5,625 bases of DNA from Deltaproteobacteria bacterium RBG_16_54_11 (GTDB taxonomy: Bacteria; Desulfobacterota; B13-G15; RBG-16-54-18). Location: contig MGQS01000057.1 in NCBI GenBank assembly GCA_001797905.1, positions 12,532-18,156 of the forward strand, given 5' to 3'. The position numbers and the translations under genes were made by a program. The number at the start of each line of letters is the position of its first letter. The stretch's first letter is position 1. This document shows positions 1 through 5,625 of this stretch, one piece after another. The notes beneath the pieces are model-generated. The model worked only from the letters and a program-made list of their open reading frames with translations, was not told the DNA's origin and made no database searches.

Positions 1-12
1 CCCCCCTGCCAT
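1..12 (-). CDS. possible start of the next downstream gene (5' end only)
   Basis: On the minus strand an ATG at 12-10 is preceded, five bases upstream, by a purine-rich run (AAAGGGGG) that could serve as a ribosome binding site. The spot corresponds, in an alignment with one 5-nt gap, to the lemA ribosome binding site and start at 812-825. Only four codons (M-A-G-G) lie inside the window, so no product can be named. The homologous placement makes a LemA-like or cassette-related gene conceivable, but that is inference. The ATG could also be chance. Confidence 0.25.
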
Positions 13-33
13 GTCATCCCCCTTTCTTTCACT

Positions 34-114
34 TCACATCTTATCTGCCCCACAGGCGAGTCCCCTCACCTCTTCGATGTCGCCATCCATGGCGCACTTC
101 AGCTTCTTTACAGG
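34..114 (-). pseudogene. C-terminal remnant of a second nucleotidyltransferase gene
   Basis: The last 26 codons before the TGA at 36-34 align without gaps to the last 26 codons of the complete nucleotidyltransferase at 841-1632. Eleven of 26 residues are identical, including an IEEV block and the shared final D-K-M. At the DNA level, the first 60 bases counted from the stop match at 42 positions by my count, including an identical 12-base run at the stop. The similarity continues past the stop into the spacer and the next start region. Upstream of about position 114 it fades, although the frame stays open back into lemA. No nucleotidyltransferase fold, GS motif or credible start is present between lemA and this stub, so I read it as the end of a deleted paralogue. 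A small functional peptide cannot be excluded. Confidence 0.6.
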
Positions 115-226
115 CAACAAGGCAGAGAGTGATCGAGTGGTGGCAGCCCCGGCCTTGCCTTGAGACCGGCTGGAGGCATCATGCGCCTCTTCGAGCTGGA
201 CATCGAAGCAGAAAAAGGTTCCGATA

Positions 227-814
227 TCAGAACTTGACCTTTGGCGGCTGATTGGCCTCCTCCGGTGCCTCAAACAGGGGGGCCCTGGTAAAGCCGAAGA
301 TCCCGGCCAAGAAATTGTTGGGGAACCTCCGGATGTAGATATTATATCCCTTGACTGCCTCATTGTACCTCATGCGCTCCACGGCGATGCGGTTCTCGGT
401 GCCGGCCAACTCGTCCTGGAGGCGGATGAAGTTTTGATTAGCCTTGAGGTCAGGGTAACGCTCCACCACCAACAATAATCTGCCCAGGGCGGCTGTCAGC
501 TGGTTATTGCCCTCTATCTTTTGGGATGGGGTTGTTGCCCCTGCGACCTGCGATCGCGCCTTGGTGACCTCTATGAAGACCTCTCGCTCATGCCGGGCAT
601 ACCCCTTGACCGTCTCCACATAGTTGGGTATGAGGTCCATCCGGCGCTGGAGCTGGTTCTCCACCTGGGCCCAGGCCGTCTTGACCCCTTCGTCCATTCT
701 TACCATAGCATTATAGGTTCCTGTAATATAAGAAAAAAGCCCGATGCCAAAAACTAAGAGGGCGCCTACGACAATCGCTGCAATGATCAGAGCAATTTTT
801 GTCCCTTTTCTCAT
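227..814 (-). CDS. lemA: LemA family membrane protein
   Basis: A 195-residue LemA-family protein, the usual length. LemA proteins have one N-terminal membrane helix and a long helical-bundle domain predicted outside the cytoplasm; their biochemical role is unsettled. Visible here are a membrane segment at about residues 6-31 and the conserved helices QLQRRMDLIPNYVETVKGYA (52-71) and YPDLKANQNFIRLQDELAGTE (120-140). These are followed by an RMRYNEAVKGYN stretch and a short C-terminal FPNN..GF motif. The start at 814 is chosen because a perfect AGGAGG lies 5 nt upstream; an in-frame ATG ten codons earlier (844) has no such support and would overlap the preceding gene. It follows the nucleotidyltransferase gene by 26 nt and is probably cotranscribed with it and the TPM-domain gene. 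Family assignment is secure; function is not. Confidence 0.93.
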   Translation of the reverse strand: MRKGTKIALIIAAIVVGALLVFGIGLFSYITGTYNAMVRMDEGVKTAWAQVENQLQRRMDLIPNYVETVKGYARHEREVFIEVTKARSQVAGATTPSQKIEGNNQLTAALGRLLLVVERYPDLKANQNFIRLQDELAGTENRIAVERMRYNEAVKGYNIYIRRFPNNFLAGIFGFTRAPLFEAPEEANQPPKVKF

Positions 815-819
815 CGTAT

Positions 820-825
820 CCTCCT
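820..825 (-). promoter_or_regulatory. ribosome binding site that fixes the lemA start
   Basis: A perfect AGGAGG on the minus strand sits five bases before the ATG at 814. It decides between that start and the in-frame ATG at 844, which lies upstream of the site and would place it inside the coding region. Confidence 0.85.
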
Positions 826-840
826 TTTTCTTCTTTAACC

Positions 841-1632
841 TCACATCTTATCCACCCACGCGGTGAGGCGACTCACTTCTTCGATATAGCTCTTCATGAG
901 GTCCTTGATCACCCGCGCGGGGAGCTTGGTTTTCCCCTCCTTGACCTCCAACAAACGCACGAAGGGCTCCTCTGCCAATCCCGTCTCCGCCGCTACCGCC
1001 TTGATGACGTCACCCCTCTGATGGGGAATCTCTTTATCCCGCAGATAGAGGATCCCCTGAAAGATGGAGATAAAGGTGGTGAGGGATTGCGAGGCAAGGG
1101 CCACGAGATTTATTCCCCACCCCCTGCTGGTGAGATACGCCCCCCTTAACTGGAGGAGTTTCCCTTTGACCTCTCGCTCCAATTGGAGGCGGAGTCGCGT
1201 CTGGTTGATTGTGATCCCCGCCAGGGGATCGTGCCCCCATACCACCCGGTAGTACTGCCTGATGTTCAGAAACTCCAGCGGGAAGGCGTCGAGCGAGGTG
1301 GCGATGTACTCGTCGGTCATGAAGAGGGGGGTGGTCACGCGACGCCTACGCCATTTTGCAACTACCTTGAAGGCCTTGCCGAGCTCATTGATCCCCTCCT
1401 CGGTGAGGACGATGAGGAAATTGAGATCCGACCTCCTCGGGATGTATCCCCCCCGGGCACCACTGCCATAGAGGCAGATGGAGATTAGGTCTTCGCCGTA
1501 GATCCGTTGATAGTCGGTGGTGAACTCGGGAATTACCTCCTCGGGGGTCTGAGGCGCCCTTATCTTCTTTGCCCTTTTTTCAAACTCAGCCTTCAGGGCC
1601 GTCCCTATCCGTCTCAAGAATGACTTTATCAT
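841..1632 (-). CDS. nucleotidyltransferase-fold protein with altered catalytic triad
   Basis: 263 residues. The N-terminal half shows the DNA polymerase beta-type nucleotidyltransferase signature: a GSGARGGY loop (residues 56-63) followed by S-D-L-N (68-71) and a hydrophobic strand. The usual pattern is D-x-D/E; here the second acidic residue is Asn71. A later strand, DAFPLEFLNI (about 115-124), provides Glu120 as a candidate third carboxylate. The C-terminal half (about 145-263) is helical and resembles the helical partner domain common in such proteins. Members transfer nucleotides to small molecules, RNA or proteins; the substrate here cannot be told. The ATG at 1632 is preceded by GAGAGGAAGG, which overlaps the TGA stop of the TPM gene, suggesting translational coupling. 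No membrane segment is obvious, so it is probably cytoplasmic and the odd member of an otherwise membrane-bound cassette. The 3' end has a diverged copy at 34-114. Confidence 0.8.
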   Translation of the reverse strand: MIKSFLRRIGTALKAEFEKRAKKIRAPQTPEEVIPEFTTDYQRIYGEDLISICLYGSGARGGYIPRRSDLNFLIVLTEEGINELGKAFKVVAKWRRRRVTTPLFMTDEYIATSLDAFPLEFLNIRQYYRVVWGHDPLAGITINQTRLRLQLEREVKGKLLQLRGAYLTSRGWGINLVALASQSLTTFISIFQGILYLRDKEIPHQRGDVIKAVAAETGLAEEPFVRLLEVKEGKTKLPARVIKDLMKSYIEEVSRLTAWVDKM

Positions 1633-1645
1633 CGTTGCCTTCCTC

Positions 1646-2563
1646 TCAAAAACCCCTGCTGGCTCCCCCCCCGCCGCTCATCCCGCCGCCGAAGCCGCCG
1701 AATCCTCCACCGAAGCCGCCGCCGATCCCCGGGCCCCGGCCGCCTCCCATAAAAATCCAGGGAAAGAAGAAAAAGGGAAACAACCCCCTGCCCCTGCCCA
1801 CAAGGCCAAGGATGATGAACAGAACAAAAAAGAGAAGGGGGAGAAGGCCAACCACCCTTCTTGCCTTTGGTTGTACGGCTGCCCGAGGCGCATAGCGATC
1901 CAGATCAAGCCGCACCCCGGCGTTCTGGGCCACCACCTGGGCTACGGCAGCCATACCGTTGAGCAGGCCCTCACCATACTCATCCCGTCGCAGAAAGGGG
2001 ACCACGTATTGATCCAGGATATCGCCCATCTTGGCGTCCGGGAGGATCCCCTCCACGCCATATCCGGTCTCAAACGTTACCTGCCTCTCCTTCACGGCCA
2101 CGAGAAGCAGGATCCCTTTATCCTCCCCGCTTTTGCCGATTCCCCACGCCTCATAGAGCTTGTTGGCGAATATTCGCGGGCTTTCTCCCCCCACATCACG
2201 AAAGGTGGCCACTACCAGGGCCGTCTCTGTCTTATCCCAGAGGGCGCGGGCCAGTTTGTCCATCCGGGCCTCGTATTCCGGTGGGATTACCTCTGCATAG
2301 TCGTTGACCGGAACATTCGTCTGGGGGAATGTCAAGGCCTGGGCCTGGATCTGGAGGGGGGTGAGGATGAGGGTGAGGAGGAAACCGACAAGGAACCATA
2401 TCTTCAGAGGTTGTTGAAAGAATGGATTTTCTGCAGGCTGTTCAAAAATGCCCAGATGCAAGGCCCTCGAAATCATGAGGAGTGAGGCGTACTTAGATGT
2501 ACGCCGCAACGACGAAGGATGAGAGAAACGCAGCAGAAGGGCGTTTTTCAATAGCCTGTTCAT
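1646..2563 (-). CDS. TPM-domain (YgcG-like) secreted/membrane protein with Gly-rich tail
   Basis: 305 residues from this start. A signal-peptide-like hydrophobic stretch (about 53-76, ending QAQA) precedes a TPM domain (about 85-213). The domain shows the family landmarks VNDYAEVI near its start, AWGIG followed by DKGILLLVAV, and TGYGVEG (166-172). A membrane helix follows at about 237-256, then a tail of roughly 34 residues rich in Gly and Phe (GGGFGGGFGGFGGG) ending SRGF, typical of YgcG-type proteins. The domain is thus expected outside the cytoplasm, anchored by the later helix. The molecular role of these proteins in bacteria is unclear; LemA is a frequent neighbour. The start is uncertain: this ATG has a purine-rich GGGAAGAG 4 nt upstream, an in-frame ATG at 2599 has GGAAGG touching it, and another at 2476 has no site. 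Residues about 3-44 come from a palindromic repeat and are unlikely to be ancestral. Confidence 0.85.
   Translation of the reverse strand: MNRLLKNALLLRFSHPSSLRRTSKYASLLMISRALHLGIFEQPAENPFFQQPLKIWFLVGFLLTLILTPLQIQAQALTFPQTNVPVNDYAEVIPPEYEARMDKLARALWDKTETALVVATFRDVGGESPRIFANKLYEAWGIGKSGEDKGILLLVAVKERQVTFETGYGVEGILPDAKMGDILDQYVVPFLRRDEYGEGLLNGMAAVAQVVAQNAGVRLDLDRYAPRAAVQPKARRVVGLLPLLFFVLFIILGLVGRGRGLFPFFFFPWIFMGGGRGPGIGGGFGGGFGGFGGGMSGGGGASRGF
2434..2558. repeat. palindromic intergenic repeat (REP/MITE-like), inside the 5' end of the TPM gene
   Basis: The terminal 20-bp arms at 2434-2453 and 2539-2558 are inverted copies matching at 17 of 20 positions; two of the three differences would still form G-U pairs in RNA. 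Between them lies a perfect hairpin with a 7-bp stem, ggcgtac at 2486-2492 and gtacgcc at 2499-2505, and a 6-base loop. A further short CCTC/GAGG stem is at 2464-2479. The read-through peptide on the minus strand (SLLMISRALHLGIFEQP) matches my memory of dispersed repeats in Desulfobacterota genomes that are often mis-annotated as protein N-termini. No direct target duplication is evident at the borders. No transposase is nearby, so any mobility would be in trans. Confidence 0.75.
2486..2505. other. perfect hairpin at the centre of the repeat
   Basis: Seven base pairs (ggcgtac with gtacgcc) enclose a 6-base loop (ttagat). It has no adjoining T-run on either strand, so it is not a factor-independent terminator. 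It is best read as the core palindrome of the surrounding repeat element. Confidence 0.7.
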
Positions 2564-2628
2564 ATATCTCTTCCCGTATTTCTCACCTGTGCGAGGCATC
2601 CTTCCACTAGGCCGAAAAAAGTTTTACC

Positions 2629-2657
2629 CTTATAGCATCTTTGCCCTGCGGTTGCAA
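2629..2657 (-). promoter_or_regulatory. putative sigma70-type promoter for the TPM-nucleotidyltransferase-lemA cassette
   Basis: On the minus strand a -35-like TTGCAA (2652-2657, four of six consensus positions) is separated by exactly 17 bases from a -10-like TATAAG (2629-2634, five of six). Transcription would begin near 2622, just after the stop of the radical SAM gene and upstream of all plausible TPM start codons. This would give the cassette its own transcript. It is a sequence match only; no regulator site is recognisable. Confidence 0.4.
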
Positions 2658-2663
2658 GGGGGC

Positions 2664-4019
2664 TTAGATATCCTTGTGGGCCATTGCCTTGAGGGCCTGC
2701 ATATCATCCCAGTCCAACCCATCCCAGCGGCAGGGGAGGATGCTGTTGTTGTGAAAGAGGGGTTCTCCTGTCAGGTCAAAAGGGGAGCACCGCGCCGCTT
2801 CTTCCCACAGTGCGGTGCCGGGAAGGGGAGAATACTCCGCCACATAGGGTCGGGCCCCCGATTCCGCAACGAAGCGGATGGTCTCCTCTACCTCTTCACG
2901 CGCTTGGCCCGGGAGCCCGGCCAGAACATAGGTCCCGATCTCCCGTGGGGCATATCCTGCTCCCTGAAGGTTCCGCATTGCCGATTGGAACTCGGCCGTG
3001 CTCACCTTTCCCCCGGTCGCCCTCTGGCGCTCCTGGCTCGCGGTCTCCAGGCCGAGGCGGATCGTGGCAAAATTCACTTTATGCAGCAGGTGCGCCACCT
3101 CCTCGGTGATTCCCCGAGCATGCAGACCATTGGGTGCGTGAAATCGGACCCTGATATCCTTTTCCCCTATCCCCTGCAACAGGGTGACGGCGAACTCGTG
3201 ATCGATCAAGAGGGCGTCGTCATAAAAGGCAATGTCCTCCACTCCATACTCCACCGCATACCGGCCTATCTCCTCAACCACTCGGGCGGGGTCTCGCTTC
3301 ATAAATCGGTGGTGAAGGAGATGGGAGGCGCAGTAGGTGCACCGTAAGGGGCACCCCCGAGAGGTGAGGCAGCAGCAGTAGTCGAGATGGGGATAGAGGC
3401 CAAAGGCAGGGGAGGGGAGGCTATCGAGGTCATTCAGGTCAAGGGGAAAGGAAGGAGAGACGCCGGTTAACCCCTCCAGAAGCTCCAGGATCTGAGTCTC
3501 ACCCGGCCCCCTGCAAATGAAATCCGCCCCTGAACTTGCCTCTGCATGCTCCGCACAGAGGGTGGCGTAGATCCCCCCTAAGATCACCGGCACCGCCGGG
3601 AAGGTCTCCTTGACGACCTTGATGACTTCGTGAACACCTCGATACCAATAGGTCATTCCCGAGGTGATGAGAACGGCTTGGGGTGCCGGAAGGGCGCGCA
3701 GGGCTTTCCTGAAGGATTCAGGGGGGAGGCCAAAACGGAAGAACCGGCGGGGGATCCCGCGCAGGGGAGATGGCTTTGCCACCTCTTCTCGATAGAAGTG
3801 TCCGCGGTGATCCGGTCTTCGCTTGGGTTCTTTGATGCTGAGGGTCTTAAGGGCAGGGTGGCAAACGTCGAGACAGTCGATATAGTTGATGGTCCAGCCA
3901 TTTTTCTTGAGAAGGGCAGCGAGATAGAGAAGCCCCAGGGGCTTGGCCCAAAGATCATAGGCCGCGAAGTCGTAAACCCACGGGTTGATTAAGAGGAGAT
4001 TAGTGTTTTTTCCCTCCAA
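2664..4019 (-). CDS. B12-binding-type radical SAM protein
   Basis: 451 residues. The N-terminal part (about 8-175) has the layout of a B12-binding (Rossmann-like) domain: LLLINPWVYDFAAYDLWAKPLGLLYLAALLKKNG at the start, then VPVILGGIYAT (143-153) and CRGPGE (169-174). The DxHxxG motif for a cobalamin-coordinating histidine is not seen, so actual B12 binding is doubtful. The radical SAM core starts at TSRGCPLRCTYC, with cluster ligands Cys223, Cys227 and Cys230, and continues with DIAFYDDALL (262-271), RLGLETAS (321-328) and YVLAGLPGQ (364-372). The family makes radical-based changes to lipids, cofactors, peptides or natural products; the substrate here is unknown. The start is TTG with GAGGAG five bases upstream. 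An unusual Cys-Cys-Cys (215-217) lies just before the cluster loop. It may be transcribed alone; the flanking gaps are 81 nt upstream and at least 64 nt downstream. Confidence 0.87.
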   Translation of the reverse strand: MEGKNTNLLLINPWVYDFAAYDLWAKPLGLLYLAALLKKNGWTINYIDCLDVCHPALKTLSIKEPKRRPDHRGHFYREEVAKPSPLRGIPRRFFRFGLPPESFRKALRALPAPQAVLITSGMTYWYRGVHEVIKVVKETFPAVPVILGGIYATLCAEHAEASSGADFICRGPGETQILELLEGLTGVSPSFPLDLNDLDSLPSPAFGLYPHLDYCCCLTSRGCPLRCTYCASHLLHHRFMKRDPARVVEEIGRYAVEYGVEDIAFYDDALLIDHEFAVTLLQGIGEKDIRVRFHAPNGLHARGITEEVAHLLHKVNFATIRLGLETASQERQRATGGKVSTAEFQSAMRNLQGAGYAPREIGTYVLAGLPGQAREEVEETIRFVAESGARPYVAEYSPLPGTALWEEAARCSPFDLTGEPLFHNNSILPCRWDGLDWDDMQALKAMAHKDI

Positions 4020-4024
4020 CGGTT

Positions 4025-4030
4025 CTCCTC
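4025..4030 (-). promoter_or_regulatory. ribosome binding site for a TTG start
   Basis: GAGGAG on the minus strand lies five bases before the TTG at 4019-4017. The reading frame enters the conserved N-terminal LLLINPW strand a few codons later. Together these support TTG initiation for the radical SAM gene. Confidence 0.7.
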
Positions 4031-4100
4031 AATGGTCACGGGGATAAAAAAAACAGACATTGGCAAGATCCGTGCTTCGTGCAAAGAGAGGGATAATGGG

Positions 4101-4916
4101 CTACCCTTCCTCATGATGATACACATGCAGATGGGGATGAGAGTGCGCCTTACCCTTATGGCTGTGGCTATGTACATGTATGAGGTTATTCGCCTGAAGC
4201 AATAGACTATCTTCCAAGATTTCTTGCGGACTGCCGGCTCTTATTATTCTCTTTTCCTGGCCGAATACGTACACCACGTCCGATATTTCCTCAACGATAT
4301 GCAGATCGTGTGTGGAGGTAATAATTGTTTTACCGGCGGCATTGGCCTGGAGCAACAAGTCGATGATGTGCCTGGTTGTCAGAGGGTCCAGTCCCGCCGT
4401 CGGTTCATCCACCATAAGAACATCGGGATCAATTATTACTGTGGATGCTATCGCAACCTTGCGCCTTTCACCGATGCTAAGCTGATGCGGTGATCTATCC
4501 AATAAATCTTCGATATTCAGGATGTTAATCAGTTCATCGAGGCGCTTCTCAATCACCTTTTTATCGACTCTTAGCTGGAGCGGTCCAAAAACAATATCTT
4601 CCTTTACGGTTGGGCAAAACAACTGAATGTCGGAATTCTGAAAAACCAATCCTACTTTCTTTCTAAAATTCATAGAGAAGCCTTCATCGTTCAATAGGGT
4701 CTCGTTCAATTCGCGGCCAAAGGCCTTCATGGCGCCTTTGTCGGGGAAAATAAGTCCGTCCAGCATATGGAGGAGCGTTGATTTGCCGGAGCCGTTGGCG
4801 CCGATAATAGTTATGCGCTCTCCCTGTCGGATCGTGATGTCCACGCCGCATAAGGCGGGATATCTCCCCAGATACGAGAAATAAACATCCTTTAGCTCAA
4901 AGATAAAACTATCCAT
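4101..4916 (-). CDS. cbiO: cobalt/nickel ECF transporter ATPase with histidine-rich tail
   Basis: 271 residues, a complete ABC ATPase of the energy-coupling-factor type. It shows Walker A GANGSGKST (39-47), a Q-loop at Gln93 (VFQNSDIQLF), the signature LSIGE (146-150), Walker B VLMVDE (166-171) with the following PTAGLD, and the switch histidine in STHDL (His203). In this class the ATPase dimer drives uptake by the T component and a substrate-binding membrane protein. After the ATPase core the C-terminus carries ten histidines among the last 25 residues (His247 to His268), in alternating H-x-H patterns expected to bind divalent metal. With the CbiQ-like neighbour this indicates cobalt or nickel, but does not tell which (NikO is the alternative name). 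It starts 10 nt after the T-component stop, with AAGAGG four bases before the ATG and next to that stop, suggesting coupled translation. Confidence 0.9.
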   Translation of the reverse strand: MDSFIFELKDVYFSYLGRYPALCGVDITIRQGERITIIGANGSGKSTLLHMLDGLIFPDKGAMKAFGRELNETLLNDEGFSMNFRKKVGLVFQNSDIQLFCPTVKEDIVFGPLQLRVDKKVIEKRLDELINILNIEDLLDRSPHQLSIGERRKVAIASTVIIDPDVLMVDEPTAGLDPLTTRHIIDLLLQANAAGKTIITSTHDLHIVEEISDVVYVFGQEKRIIRAGSPQEILEDSLLLQANNLIHVHSHSHKGKAHSHPHLHVYHHEEG

Positions 4917-4926
4917 GATGCCTCTT

Positions 4927-5625
4927 TCAGATTTTCAGCCGATAGTTTAAATATATCATCGCAGCAGATAGTATGACAACAAAACATAACCACAATCCAT
5001 CCTTCGCGGTAATTTTAAAATCATCCATGACAACCGGCTCTCCCCGATATCCCCTTGAGAGCATTGCCTTATACACTGCTTCATTAAGCTGATACGAGCG
5101 ATTCCACAGATACGCGATGTTCCACGCGACGATATGCTGTCCTCTTTTGTAGTGAACCTTTGTTCCCACCCGGCTCTTGATGGCAAGATAGACATTTTCG
5201 ATTATCTCGACAAAGAGATAGATATATCGGTAGCACATCCCCAGGGTCATCACAAAGACTTGGGGTATGCCAAAAACGCGTAAAACCTTGAGCAGCTCAA
5301 AATGCTTCGTCGTAATACTTAAAAGAACGGCAAACGATACGGAGGTCAGGACGCGCATGATAAAAAAAAGTGCCCCAAACAATCCTTGGCGGGTGATAAT
5401 GAGTTTTATGCCGACGATCTTGAAATCAACTAACGGGTGCCCGGGGGTAACGACGTTAAACAAGGCAGGTATGGCGATCAAAAGCGAAAACAGGGGTATA
5501 AATATCCAGGTCCGCTTCAAGAAAAATCCCATCTTGATCTTAGAGCAGAGCGCCAGCAGTAAACAGAGCGCATACAGGCACAGCAAAATGAAGAGATTCT
5601 TGGTAAGCAGTATTTGCATGAGGAA
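4927..5625 (-). CDS. cbiQ: ECF transporter T component, CbiQ-like (5' end outside the window)
   Basis: 232 codons are visible, open to the right edge. The first Met at 5619 is probably internal: the frame continues upstream without a stop, no ribosome binding site is visible in the six bases available, and CbiQ proteins usually have a further N-terminal segment before the first helix seen here. Several hydrophobic segments (about 8-26, 38-56, 80-102, 120-140 and 208-226, counted from that Met) fit a polytopic inner-membrane protein. The cytoplasmic coupling region includes AIKSR (146-150) and AMLSRGYRG (185-193), the T-component motif of type Ala-x-x-Arg-Gly that contacts the ATPases. It is the scaffold linking the CbiO-like ATPase encoded 10 nt downstream to a substrate-specific membrane protein. 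That partner (CbiM/NikM type) is expected upstream, beyond the window. NikQ is the alternative name. Confidence 0.85.
   Translation of the reverse strand, partial: FLMQILLTKNLFILLCLYALCLLLALCSKIKMGFFLKRTWIFIPLFSLLIAIPALFNVVTPGHPLVDFKIVGIKLIITRQGLFGALFFIMRVLTSVSFAVLLSITTKHFELLKVLRVFGIPQVFVMTLGMCYRYIYLFVEIIENVYLAIKSRVGTKVHYKRGQHIVAWNIAYLWNRSYQLNEAVYKAMLSRGYRGEPVVMDDFKITAKDGLWLCFVVILSAAMIYLNYRLKI

Noticed and set aside
34..363. Minus-strand open frame of 109 codons overlapping the lemA 3' end
   Set aside because: Its 5' part runs through lemA in another frame and has no credible ribosome binding site. Only the last 26 codons show homology, so just that part is annotated, as a remnant.
1660..1750. 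Repeated gccgcc-type triplets resembling a tandem DNA repeat
   Set aside because: They are explained by Gly-Gly-Phe codons of the TPM protein's C-terminal tail; the period is irregular.
1871..2485. Plus-strand open frame of 204 codons
   Set aside because: It is the antisense shadow of the TPM-domain gene. The minus-strand product has clear domain motifs, whereas this translation has none.
2434..2558. The palindromic element as a CRISPR unit or transcription terminator
   Set aside because: There is only one copy with no spacers, and neither arm is followed by a T-run outside the element in the right place; the structure matches a REP/MITE-like repeat better.
2589..3347. Plus-strand open frame of 252 codons
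   Set aside because: It is antisense to the well-supported radical SAM gene; its length comes from the GC-rich codon pattern of the real gene, and no motif is recognisable.
4041..4085. Run of eight T on the minus strand after cbiO (4053-4046), considered as a factor-independent terminator
   Set aside because: The preceding sequence offers only a 3-bp stem; the two GCAC copies are direct, not inverted, so no stable hairpin forms next to the T-run.
4020..4100. Promoter for the radical SAM gene
   Set aside because: TTGCAC- and TTGCCA-like boxes exist, but no -10-like box lies at a suitable distance.
2664..5625. A functional link between the Co/Ni transporter and the B12-type radical SAM gene
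   Set aside because: The genes are separated by 81 nt, differ in composition, and the radical SAM protein lacks the cobalamin-histidine motif; adjacency alone is not enough.

Overview
The window looks like ordinary bacterial chromosome, with every supported gene on the minus strand, so the genes are read here from the right edge to the left. A Desulfobacterota (Deltaproteobacteria)-like source or a relative is my best guess. It rests on the style of the B12-type radical SAM protein and on a palindromic intergenic repeat whose read-through peptide (..SRALHLGIFEQP..) I associate from memory with that group. No 16S or other taxonomic marker is present, so this is tentative.

Right part (4101-5625): the end of an energy-coupling-factor metal transporter. 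It holds the T component (CbiQ-like, cut by the window edge) and, 10 nt downstream, its ATPase (CbiO-like). The ATPase carries a C-terminal tail with ten histidines, which points to cobalt or nickel as cargo. This part is visibly more AT-rich than the rest.

Middle (2664-4019): a stand-alone B12-binding-type radical SAM protein with an intact CxxxCxxC cluster motif. It is read from a TTG start with a good ribosome binding site.

Left part (1-2663): a compact membrane/envelope cassette preceded by a plausible sigma70-type promoter. In order it encodes a secreted or membrane-anchored TPM-domain (YgcG-like) protein with a Gly-rich tail, a nucleotidyltransferase-fold protein, and a LemA protein. 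LemA and TPM-domain genes are often neighbours; here a nucleotidyltransferase sits between them, with 13 and 26 nt spacers that suggest coupled translation.

Two pieces of structure are not explained by the genes. First, a ~125-bp palindromic repeat (2434-2558) lies across the 5' end of the TPM gene and supplies about 42 codons between the start codon and the signal peptide. Second, downstream of lemA, positions 10-114 are a diverged copy of the nucleotidyltransferase 3' end together with its downstream ribosome-binding-site/start region. This indicates an old duplication in the cassette, of which only the C-terminal stub survives inside the window. I see no CRISPR, tRNA, rRNA, transposase or clearly novel multi-gene system.
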